A stretch of 64,000 bases of DNA from NCBI GenBank assembly GCA_021234155.1, contig JAJEKV010000019.1:2131200-2195199 (forward strand), written 5' to 3'. Below are positions 44,622-54,419 of the stretch, in pieces (positions within the stretch are counted from its first letter, which is position 1; every line of letters starts with the position of its first letter). A model generated the notes under the pieces. The model was not told where the DNA came from. It worked only from the letters and a program-made list of their open reading frames with translations, and did not search any database. The DNA comes from Isoetes taiwanensis. Lineage: Eukaryota; Streptophyta; Lycopodiopsida; Isoetales; Isoetaceae. Position numbers and translations under genes: made by a program.

Positions 44622-46181
44622 TTAATCAGACAGCTCGTACAAATCCTGGTACTTAGTACTTAGGCTGCTAAGGAAACAGACAGGATCCAGCCCTCTTCCG
44701 GTAACAGACTCAACCAGTTCATCAGCAGTCTCGTAGAGGCTTCCAATAGAATGGACTTTAACAAGGAGCCATTTTCTAAGAGTTTCAAATTTTCCTTCAC
44801 TGATGTTCTTTTCCAGATCAGGAAGTTCCTTGCAGGCAGTTTCAAACAATTGGCAGGCATAAACAGCTCCAATTACATAGGTGGGAAAATACCCAAAATT
44901 GCCTTCTCCCCAATGAATATCCTGCAAGCATCCTTCAGTATCAGAAGGGGGGCAAATCCCCAAATATTCCTTCATTTTGCTATTCCAAATACTGGGTATG
45001 TCTTTAACATTCACATTTCCATCAAAAAGACCTTTTTCAATCTCATACCTGAGCAGAATATGAAGGGAATAAGAAACTTCATCTGCATCCACTCTGATAA
45101 GAGATGGTTGTACTTTATTCACAAATTTGTAGAAATCTGAAACACTTGATTCCAACAGAGAGGGAAATGCTTCTGTTACAAGAGGCCAGTATTTGTGCCA
45201 AAACTCTTCACTCAATGCCACATGTCTTTCCCATAATAAAGATTGGCTTTCATGTAATCCCATTCCGGTCGGTCTTGATGAAGGAAGACCATTTTTACAC
45301 CCTTCTAAATGCCTGCCTTGTTCATATAGTGCATGGCCTACTTCATGGATCACTGCAAAAAGACCAGTTATGAGATCTGTTTCACTAAATCTAGAAGTAA
45401 TCCTCACATCTGTTGGAGGAAAAATATCAAATGTTGTAGGATGTTTTGATTCGTCCAAACGTCCATTTTGCCATTTGTATCCCATATCTCCTGCAATTTT
45501 CTTTGCCAAATCCATCTGCTTGAGTATAGACAAATCTTTGAATTCAAATTTATCTTTAGAAACCCTAACAGAGCTCTCAATTTTCTTGAGCAAAGAAATT
45601 AGTGGATCCTTCAAAGAAGCAAAAAGACTATCCATTTTTTCTCTGCTGTTACCTTTCTCGTAGAAATCAAGGAGATAGTCATAGGGCTCCATCTCAGGAC
45701 GTACTGCAGCGGCTTCCTGCTTAAGAAGACTGACCCATTCCTCAATAACAGGGGCAAGGAGGGCAAAATCGTTGTTCTTTCTAGCTGCATCCCAGGCCTC
45801 TGTGCCTTCTACTTCTAAAACTGCCTTGCGGGCCTTAAGCTCTTCCGGCGTCCTTGTTGCCCTAAAATAATCCCTAAAAGCCTCCCTGACAGCGGCAGTT
45901 TCCATTGGTGAAAATCCATGCTTTTGAAGATCTGGACATTCTGCCAATATATAGATCCATCTTCCGAGCTCTGGATCCTTCCGGTGCTCATGCACAACTC
46001 TGGCTATGGCTTCCATTTGATCCCCTCTTGCATCTGCGGCACCATCTGGCATAACAACGTGCTGATCCCATGACAAAAGGTCTTGAATGCTTTCAAGGGC
46101 TGCTATCTGTTTGAGTTGCTTCTTCATGCCATCAAAGGCAATCCTCAAGTTCAAATCGGACTCCGCCATAGCCTCGCACAA
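44622..46181 (-). CDS. M32 family metallocarboxypeptidase, no transit peptide
   Basis: An uninterrupted 519-codon frame, collinear with the gene at 2128-3798 from the MAESDL stretch onward. The zinc motif is HEVGH (HEAGH in the paralogue); HESQSLLWE, DVRIT, LQDIHW and GYFPTY are all kept. DADEVSYSLH shows Pro to Ser in a usually conserved stretch. The 40-residue targeting-like extension is missing: homology stops just before the shared ATGGCGGA, and only MCEA precedes it. A cytosolic zinc carboxypeptidase is therefore expected. Alternatively, GCGAG before GCTATGGCGG could be a 3' splice site, with a first exon further upstream (above 46.2 kb) that I did not find. Untranslated flanks of the two genes do not match. 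Confidence 0.92.
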   Translation of the reverse strand: MCEAMAESDLNLRIAFDGMKKQLKQIAALESIQDLLSWDQHVVMPDGAADARGDQMEAIARVVHEHRKDPELGRWIYILAECPDLQKHGFSPMETAAVREAFRDYFRATRTPEELKARKAVLEVEGTEAWDAARKNNDFALLAPVIEEWVSLLKQEAAAVRPEMEPYDYLLDFYEKGNSREKMDSLFASLKDPLISLLKKIESSVRVSKDKFEFKDLSILKQMDLAKKIAGDMGYKWQNGRLDESKHPTTFDIFPPTDVRITSRFSETDLITGLFAVIHEVGHALYEQGRHLEGCKNGLPSSRPTGMGLHESQSLLWERHVALSEEFWHKYWPLVTEAFPSLLESSVSDFYKFVNKVQPSLIRVDADEVSYSLHILLRYEIEKGLFDGNVNVKDIPSIWNSKMKEYLGICPPSDTEGCLQDIHWGEGNFGYFPTYVIGAVYACQLFETACKELPDLEKNISEGKFETLRKWLLVKVHSIGSLYETADELVESVTGRGLDPVCFLSSLSTKYQDLYELSD

Positions 46182-46960
46182 AATACATGTTCAAATGTGC
46201 CCAATGGTTCTTTTTGTTCACATTTTTGGAATTAAAGCCCAATGCTGCCCATCGATTTTCTAGTAGGTTTTGAAATATGCCTAGGAATATTCCTATTTAA
46301 TTTTAGTATTTGCCAACAATCATAAAAATGGGGGTTTGTAGTTGGAGTGTTAAGTTGCCTCAACAAAAAATTTAGGCATATGGTAAATTGCATGTTGAGG
46401 TTTATGCTAAAAGGATAATTTTCAATTCAATGCCTATAGTCCTCATAAACAATTTCCTTCGTAGTTGTTTATGGGTTCGGTGGCTGTTGGATCTGTGGGC
46501 ATTGGTTAATGGCATATGAACCAAATTATAATCTGTGGTTTGTGGTCGTTGGATTTGTACCTGTTGGTTAATGACACATAAATCAAATAGGAGACCAGTA
46601 ATTTTTTGGGTTGTTGTGAAATCAAATGGGAGACCAACGTTTTTTGGGGTTTTGGCCAAAATTCAATAAATCTGTGGCCATGGGTTTTTGGCGAGACTTC
46701 AGTAACTCAATCATCTACGACTGTTAGATGTCTGGTCGTTCATGACATCTATCAAATTTCAATAGAAAGATGCCATGGAACAAAACTATATATAGTGCAA
46801 CTCTGGCCCAGTTCGAACTCGAGACATGGCTATTCTAAGACTAGTCCTTACGACTAGATCAAAGGCCGAAGCACTATGGAAATCCAAGAACCAGTTGATG
46901 ACGCTGGCGCATAGGGCTGCCGGCGGTTTCTTCTCCACTTCCAGAAAAAAAAGGGTTTCT
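46182..46960. other. Region upstream of second M32 gene
   Basis: No gene is seen. GTTGGTTAATG.CA and GGAGACCA phrases recur around 46500-46640, which hints at a diverged internal duplication. A promoter or first exon for the M32 gene would lie here on the minus strand, but I cannot point to one. Confidence 0.4.
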
Positions 46961-46963
46961 TCT

Positions 46964-47084
<121 letters not shown>

Positions 47085-48013
47085 TTGGCCACATGCGGAC
47101 TTAGAGATTACGAGAGACAATACGAGAGATGGGTGAGAGTGGGTTTTGTTGACTCTCACCTCGAGAGACAATTTGCCCCTAAGCTTTGTTAAAGGCGTTT
47201 CAATATACATAACCCATTAAGTTTCCATTTTGGTTTGGGTGCTCGTGAAAGTTTTTGGGGCTCGTGAAAGTTTTTGGTTCTGTTATGTTTTCTTCTCGGC
47301 AAATGAAAAGGCCATGGCGTCGAACTCCTCTGGATATGCGCCTCCTTCTTCAGAGTACGGCTATGGCATCTTCTTTTTTGCCATGTCTTGATGTAACTAG
47401 AGCAAGCCTCTATTCCGGATTTACAGCGCATTTCTCTGCGCAAACCCCTGTTTCCTTTTTCTTAGGGGTTTCTTTTTGTTCCCCAACTCAATCCGCGATC
47501 CTTCGGCAAATATCATTTGGGTTATGAAGTCGATCGGTGTTGGTTTTGTGAAGTCGTCGGTGGATCGTCGTTTCTCTGGCTGCACAAGCGGTATTTTGGG
47601 AATGTAACTCGGTTGATTCTTCTCTAGAATAATCTTTAAGTTCAGGTTTTGTCTTATTTTAATTCTTCGGAACCGACATACATAAAAATTTATAGGAATG
47701 ATACGACCATATAAAAAGAATCCATAGCCTCTATGCAGTTCACAGTAGGAGATGCTTTCTGATTCTTGTGGTCTCTATTTCAATGGAAATATTTCACTAA
47801 TTCCCTGTCTTGATTATAGATTTTAGATTTTGCTTGCTCTGGGATTTGGTACTAGAACAGATTTGGGCTTTCGAAGAATAAATTTGGGCTTCCGAAAATC
47901 ACATTGAAGCAAGAAAAATTGGGCGTTTTGGAGCAGAAACGCATTTTGGAGACCAAAGGTTGACTTACAGAGCTGGATAGACAAACCCTGCTCAGAAATT
48001 GTCCCTAAGAAGA

Positions 48014-48106
48014 GAAAATTAGAAGAAATTGTCCATCTGTTCCGTCTATTCTGTGCGTTGTGTGGAAAATTAGAAGAAATTGTCCATCTGTTCCGTCTAT
48101 TCTGTG
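48014..48106 (+). repeat. 42-bp direct duplication
   Basis: GAAAATTAGAAGAAATTGTC..TCTATTCTGTG occurs at 48014-48055 and again at 48065-48106, identical by eye. Confidence 0.95.
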
Positions 48107-48308
48107 GGGATCCCGAACTGAAAATGCGAGCCAGTGCATCTTGCTTCTCCGGCCAGTGCAGGCAAGCTTTAGCGCAGGCGGCAACCGTAAACAGGGGATC
48201 CCAAAAAAGAGAGATCCCGGAAAAGTGTTAGCTAGGAAATCCGGCATGTTTTTTTTTTTCGCCCTTAACGGGCCTTGTTAGACAACGAGAGATAATTGTC
48301 TCTCATTA

Positions 48309-48360
48309 TCTCTCATGCTATACGGTATAAAAATTGTCTCTCGCCGTATAGCACGAGAGA
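48309..48360. repeat. 17-bp inverted repeat
   Basis: TCTCTCATGCTATACGG (48309-48325) and its complement with one mismatch (48344-48360) form a stem with an 18-base loop. A further TCTCTC/GAGAGA pair lies just to the left. Confidence 0.8.
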
Positions 48361-48386
48361 TAAAAAATTTTACATGTGGACATGCA

Positions 48387-48391
<5 letters not shown>

Positions 48392-48425
<34 letters not shown>

Positions 48426-48444
48426 AGGGAGGGAGGGAGGGAGG

Positions 48445-48478
<34 letters not shown>
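48392..48478 (+). repeat. (GA)n / (GGGA)n compound microsatellite
   Basis: GA units, then about seven GGGA units, then GA units again. Confidence 0.98.
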
Positions 48479-48480
<2 letters not shown>

Positions 48481-48716
48481 TGATTTAACAACAGATACTT
48501 TCGTGCCAACGACTTGCAAATGAGACCATGTGTTGCTATTTATGCCTTGGAGAATGTGGGCATATATATTATACCAATTAGTGGCTGCATCATTGAGTAC
48601 AATGTACCCACCTGCATGTATTCAGTGGTAGTATTTTTTATGTGGTAATTGACTAAATCTAATATAAACAGTAAATAGGTTTACACGTAAATATATATCA
48701 CGTACATTATTGTCAT

Positions 48717-48744
48717 ACTAATTTGTTTGCCTCGCGCTAAGCGC
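48717..48744 (-). mobile_element. Weak Helitron-like 3' terminus
   Basis: CTCGCGCTAAGCGCGAG (8-bp arms) is followed on the minus strand by GCAAACAAA and TTAG, then T. The architecture matches the ends near 4.85 and 7.25 kb apart from C to T in CTAG. It may be a mutated Helitron end. Confidence 0.3.
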
Positions 48745-49105
48745 GAGCTGATAATATTTTTGTTCTTTTCTTTTAAGTATGCATTCCAACTCGTGTCGGA
48801 CGCGAGATATATAATTTTATAATCTGATATGTACAGAAGATGAAATTTATCGAATCTCAATTAAGAAAATTTTATATGTACGGTAATTAGAGTCTCAAAA
48901 CATCCACTCTAGACATGAATTAATGCATTATATACAGAGGCCCGCACTCGGCGCGAAAAAAACATAGAGCATAGAAATAAAAAAAAAATATTTGATTACA
49001 AAGAATTTATTTGATGGTCTGGTAGGACTGGTAGTAGTGGCGCAGGTTCAACAATTACTGTTCTTTGAACAAAATAATCCACTCTATCTGCATCCAGATT
49101 CGTCA

Positions 49106-49516
49106 TCATAAGAAGGCAGTTCTAGCCTCCAGCATTCCATCATAGCAACTTTTAAGAGCCTCCGACAAATTTCTTTGTTTTGAGTTTAGGATTATGAAAT
49201 GGCTCAAAATAAAACTGATGCCCATGGAAGAAGCTACATGCAGAACTACGTCAACAATAAATGCATGGATCTGGGCATCTGATAAGCATGTCGTTGCAGA
49301 TATGGCACTTCTAGAGAAATCTCTCTGTTCAGGGGCTGGAATCACATGATCGAATTTGTGAATAAACCTATCAAATTCCCTAAATAAGGTGGATTTATGG
49401 ATATCTTTGAGAAGTGCCTTGTCTCGAGCTTTGGTAAGGATCAGCTCCAAGCCTTGATCATGGACATGAGCACGATTGGTACCATCGACCTCTACGAAAC
49501 CTGTTGTGTAACCCAT
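49106..49516 (-). CDS. Hypothetical protein, 136 codons
   Basis: A complete frame with ordinary amino-acid mix: a charged first half (LILTKARDKALLKDIHKS, EFDRFIHKFDHVIP) and one hydrophobic segment near residues 90-112 (IVDVVLHVASSMGISFILSHF) that could cross a membrane, followed by a basic, Cys-containing end. No family is recognised. It lies between two small-repeat regions with no neighbour to link it to. It may be a small gene or an exon. Confidence 0.35.
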   Translation of the reverse strand: MGYTTGFVEVDGTNRAHVHDQGLELILTKARDKALLKDIHKSTLFREFDRFIHKFDHVIPAPEQRDFSRSAISATTCLSDAQIHAFIVDVVLHVASSMGISFILSHFIILNSKQRNLSEALKSCYDGMLEARTAFL

Positions 49517-49611
49517 TATGCAAATACAACTTCACATAGTGGAATTGGGAAGAGATGTTTGTAATGCTTGAGCAGATACGAAATAGTCCAGGCTTTTGAC
49601 GTGTCACCCGT

Positions 49612-49935
49612 TCAGTCGCGCGCAGCGCGGTACAGTATATACAGATTATAAATGAATCCCTTTTGTATATGTGATATTGAATTATTTAGTTTGACTCGCG
49701 CCCCGTGCGAGAAGTTGTATTTTCGTACTATTTTATATTTGGTATATTGTGAATGTGTTGACATGTCGCGCGCAGCGTGGTACAATATACAGATTGTAAA
49801 TGACTCCACAACTGTATATGTGATATTGGATTATTTAGTTTGACTCGGCCCCACGCGATAAGTTGTATTTTCATAATATTATATATTTGGTATATTGTTA
49901 ATGTGTTGAGGTATCGCGCATTCAGTCGCGTGCAG
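49612..49935 (+). repeat. About 150-bp tandem duplication with GCGC-rich joints
   Basis: Two units share AATTATTTAGTTTGACTCG or equivalent, GATAAGTTGTATTTTC, TTTGGTATATTGT.AATGTG blocks. Each joint carries a small CGCGCGCAGCGCG-type inverted repeat (about 49617, 49768, 49927). The CG-rich joints stand out from the AT-rich body. Confidence 0.8.
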
Positions 49936-50126
49936 CGCGTTCTTGGCTTTGATTTGAAATTACAGCCTAGTAAATTGGGCATCGTGCCAAGTGCGACTTG
50001 CTTCTTATGGAAACTTTTTGATTACTTATTATGCACACACTAGTATTTATTCCTCGTCCTCTCTTCTGCTTTCTTATGAAGCTACTGCAGAGAAGCACTG
50101 TGATAAAAAATCTCGAGTAGAGAAGA

Positions 50127-51987
50127 ATGACCAACAACATGGATGTGGAAGAGAATAATGCAAACAATAATGAGAAACCACCTGAAGGAACTGCAGATAA
50201 TACTAAAAAATCAGTTGCTGCCAATAAGGATACGAGAAACGTGATTTCCATATTAACATAGAAGGATGAGAAAGTGAATTTGTAACATCAGTGCAGTAGA
50301 GGAATTGTTGGTGAATGTGTGCTTACACTATGGGATCTCATGCACTGCTACAGTGGACAAGCTATTGTGATGACCTTGTGCGTACTTGTCATATCTTACA
50401 TGGGTTGAAGTGTTTGAAATAGTCTATGTTGATGCTTGGCCACATTCGTGAAGACATTGATGCAATGTTTGGGCATTATAGGATCAAATTGCAAAAAAAT
50501 GATGTCACCATCTATCCGAGACTTTTGGAGATATTTAAGCAGTGTTCTTCACCTCCTCCTATTGGTTCATCGATACAAGAAGTCCCCGACTGGAAAGAGT
50601 TTATAGAGGGTTATGCTCGTGAAGACCTTATTGGACATAGTGCTCCTTTGCAATTTAGGTGTTGGGTAAAAAATGTAAAGCCAATAATGCGATTATAAGA
50701 TGAAATTTGGAGATCCTATGTGGAAAGCTGGAAGATCTACGGATATATTGATTTGGAAAGAGGATATGAGAGGTGAACCAATGGTGCCAGCGGGAGAACC
50801 TAAGGCTATGAAACCATTAGAGGAAGTGAAGGATTGTGGCGAACTATGGAAGAATGGAATATATAAAATCTTGGCCGGAAATGCTTAGCATATAAACACA
50901 TTGCACCGAGAGAAGAGAGCATGCAACAAAGCCGTTGTAAAGTATTGAAGTGAAGTTCACACACTCTTGGGGAGTTTGGACACAAGCGAGATTGTTCTTA
51001 GAGAGGGTTGCCTACCTCAAAGTCGATAGAGGCTCGACCTTAGTCAATTCCAACCTGATCATCAGCTAATCCACTTGATGACAGAGGACTCTGAACTAGG
51101 AGGAGGAGGAAGGGGAAGAACACTATGTTGGACCTAAAAATGAGCATCCCAAGTATTATGGACTTGCTCCATATGATCCCAAAATGGATCTGATGGATAA
51201 TTAATATTTAATCGTGAGACCAAATGATGAAGATACTTATCCTATAAGATACCATCTCTAACGCATTTGTAAGAAGCCCTACTTAAGAAATAAGGTGCAT
51301 GTGGAATGTTGGTGCCCAATTAGTGGAAAAGGACCAATTACTAAAGAAGAATGCTATAAAGATTGTTTCAATAAGCAGTGGAGGTATGATGCAAGTGATC
51401 CGTCCCAATGGGTGGAAATAAGTTCGTGTTGATCTCATGGAACCCCAAAAAAAAAACAAGTACGATCCAGAAGGGGAACATGAAGCTTCTAATCTGCGTG
51501 AAGAATAAAGTTCTATTGTCATTGGACAAGATAGTTGAAAAAAGAAAATAATATACGAGAGTTAATTGAATGAAGGATATTAGAACTCCCGAGTTCCATT
51601 ACTTATGGTATAAATCTTATGAATTGCTTATGATGAATATACATATTGTGAGTTACATGTAATTCACTATGTGGAATATAGGCTTATAATTAACTAAGTG
51701 TTAACTTGTAGGTTATGACCTGTTAGAATTAAGATTGGTAATAAAAAATATTTATACACAATTCTACATGTGTTGAAATTGGGGTTATTACTATTTGTAC
51801 ATTTCAAATAGATGGAATAATTTCAAAAGAATGAAATCGTGATTTATTTGGTGCCATAGCTATTGATTGTTTGAGACTTAGTGGAATTGGCCCAAGTCTC
51901 GAACTTTTTTCTTTGTTCATTCTGATCATTCAAGACAAGTAAAACAGGTGAGAAAAGCCGATAGGTCGTATTTAATTAAAGTGGGAC
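50127..51987 (+). mobile_element. DDE-like transposon, copy A (internally deleted)
   Basis: An N-terminal piece (50127-50378: MTNNMDVEENNANNN, then KDEKVNL and CSRGIVGECVLTLWDLMHC) is joined directly to the C-terminal half shared with copies B and C (50379 onward: LMLGHIREDIDAMFGHYRIKL, EVPDWKEFIEGY, HSAPLQFRCW). The catalytic-type DNC..NKNR centre is missing, so this copy has an internal deletion. Its right end is the 23-bp inverted repeat at 51965-51987. A GH..EDIDAMF motif of this type occurs in uncharacterised DUF7869-like, transposon-associated proteins; I name that family from memory. Frameshifts and stops rule out function. Confidence 0.75.
51965..51987 (-). repeat. Right terminal inverted repeat of copy A
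   Basis: Its reverse complement begins GTCCCACTTTAATTAAAT and matches all 23 bases of 58663-58685, the left end of copy B. This identifies the two ends of the family. Confidence 0.8.
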
Positions 51988-51989
51988 TC

Positions 51990-52740
51990 ATTCCATTCCC
52001 ATTTTTTTTCGGAACCCTGTTAATTTACACAAAAAGAAGCACCCCGACCCGAAAACTGGCCATAATTGAAATTTTTGTCTATTAGTGTGCATCCAAGCTT
52101 TTCTTCCAATTTTCTTGGATAGCGTGTCGAGAACAAGAACAATGCAACGCAAACATGCATTAGACCTATCAAGTTCTAATTGAAAAAGATTCTTAGTTGA
52201 ACATTTTGGCTCTATTTTCTTAGGTGGGTAGACAATAGATCACAAATTCCAACAAAAATTATGCAAATCGTTTACTTAATCACCCAAAAATACTAGTTTT
52301 GAGATACCTTATATTTATAAGTGGGCTCATTACAATATATATTACGATTGGGTGAAGAGACCATAGTGGTCGTATGGGCACAATCATTACACCCTCTTCA
52401 CACATGAACCACCTAGTGCAAAGGGCGCGGCGTGGAGCTCTCTCTCTAGTCACGGGCAACTTACAGACGATAGAAATTTGTATGAGGAGTTCCTTTATGG
52501 GCCCGTGCTTGTATGTCCAAGATGTCACCACCCTCTTTTCGGCACCTTTCTTTAATGGTGATCTTTTGATTGCTCCCAAGCATGTACTATTTAATTCGAG
52601 ATAAGGATTTGCAAGAGACAAAATCAAATTAGTCAAGTGATGCTACATGCAAAAAAAATAAAATAAAACATAGTTCTTAGGGGCCATTTTTGGAAAATCT
52701 GGGCATGAAAGGCACTCGGAGGAAAAGCGAGGTTTAGAAA
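51990..52740. other. No gene recognised
   Basis: The frames at 52280-52636 and 52374-52604 overlap on opposite strands and show no domain. Nothing structured is visible. Confidence 0.45.
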
Positions 52741-52746
52741 TTGAAG

Positions 52747-52987
52747 GCCTTTCTCGACTCATGAGTCGAGAAAGGCTCAAAAAAAAAATGCAAGTTTTAG
52801 GGGTCGAGAAAGGCCTTTCTCGACTCGTGAGTCGAGAAAGGCGACTCAAAAAGCGCGGGTTTTATGGGTGAAGGCCTTTCTCGACTCGCGAGTCGAGAAA
52901 AGGCGGCTCAAGCAAGCAGCGGGTTTTATGGGTGAAGGAAGGCAAGTTTGAGGGCCTTTCTCGATTTCATGCAAGTCGAAAAAAGGC
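52747..52987. repeat. Tandem array of long palindromes
   Basis: Four palindromes built on the half-site GCCTTTCTCGACTC lie at 52747-52776 (perfect, 30 bp), 52813-52842 (central GT), 52874-52904 (one extra A) and 52954-52987 (degenerate). Between the first two, 52803-52824 is a further perfect 22-bp palindrome (GTCGAGAAAGG and its complement) that overlaps the second. GCGGGTTTTATGGGTGAAGG separates later units. Each could extrude as a cruciform or fold as an RNA stem. Confidence 0.95.
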
Positions 52988-53049
52988 AACTCGAGAAAAA
53001 AAAAGGGCAATTTCAAAGCTCGAGTCACGAGAAGGTTGAAAATGAATAA

Positions 53050-54410
53050 CCTTCAAACATCCTATGTATTTTCTATGAAAAAATACCCTCCCCATAAATT
53101 TCCTCGTATTATTTTCCATGAAAATAGACCCTCCCCATGTATTATCTAATGGACACATATCAATGGACCCTCCCCTTTCTAATGGACCATACCATATAGC
53201 TATATGAAGAGGGGACCATTGGGCTCATATTTAGCTATGTAAAGAGTAATGCCTAATGCACATGTAAATAGCAACATATGCACCTTATAACCTATGAGAG
53301 CCTATTAGACCTATCGATAAATCTATTAATATGCATTAGACCTACTAATATATACTTGTCCCCATTTTGTCTCTTGAACCTTCAAAATGGGTTAAACAAG
53401 GTGTAAATTATATCATGATCTTCATAAAGTTAAATTTTTACCTTAGAATAAGAATATATGCCAAGAAAACTTGCACCATGGGAACATAATGTTTAGCGTG
53501 TGAACATAGTAGCACACACATAAAAAGAGGAAATTGGGGACCGTCAAAATATAATCCTATATTATTAGCATTTATTTTACACTTTCTTTTTGAATGTATT
53601 ATTTTACCCTTTTTTTTTCTAATACCAGCTTTTTCCATGCTTGAATTTCAAAAATTATTTATTTCACACTTTCTTTTCAACGTATTATTTTACCCCTTTT
53701 TTCTAATACCCAGCTTTTTTCCCGCCCATGCTTGAATTTTAAACTTTGGTACATACCTTTGAGAGAGTTCAGTTCATTTGTACCGCTTGGAAGAAGCTCC
53801 CAACGCCATATTTTGCTTTTACTCCACCTCAGATCCAAACTCAACGTTTCCATTTTCATCTCCCATAGCTCGGCATGAATCAGTCTTCTCATTTGGAATG
53901 GGAGGCAATGGAGCATTCGTTACTCTTGTAGCAAAGCTATGCTGGGCGAAAAAAGCGGGGAAGCTTGACCATAGTCGTTTCTTGAAGCTTTTGGTTTGAT
54001 TTTGGGCCTACTTCTGCTTTCTGCCATGCATACGACTCCTGCAGAGGGCGAGCCTCCATATCTGAGCTTTAGAGATGAAAAGCAATGAGGGAATCAGGCC
54101 TTTGTTTAGACCTTTGCTTTGGCTTGCTTCCGGCTTGAGGAGAATCCGGCGTTAGCGTCGGGCCTCTGGGAAGAATCTGAAGAATAAATATCGAGAAGGC
54201 TGTGAAATTAAATTTGCCTTGGATCGGGATTTGGGGCTGGCATTTGAAGTCATCATAGACCATACATAGCGATCCTCGTTTGTGGGTATGCATATACAAG
54301 TTTTTGTATCTTTGTATATTAAGGTTTGCAAAATACTATAAGGTTTGAGAATATGTACTTAATGGTGTTAATTTTGTACATGTATTGTAAATTTTTGGGG
54401 CTCTATTTGC
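53050..54410. other. No gene recognised
   Basis: Short related phrases (CCCTCCCCAT, TATTTTCCATGAAAA, TTTCACACTTTCTTTT.AA) repeat around 53080-53200 and 53570-53720, but no unit is clear. A leader-like GC-richer stretch at 53760-54000 has no defensible ORF. Confidence 0.4.
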
Positions 54411-54419
54411 CCCTCGTAA

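Noticed and set aside
52747-52987. CRISPR-like array
   Set aside because: Spacers are not unique or regular, repeats are full palindromes, and the setting is a eukaryotic genome.
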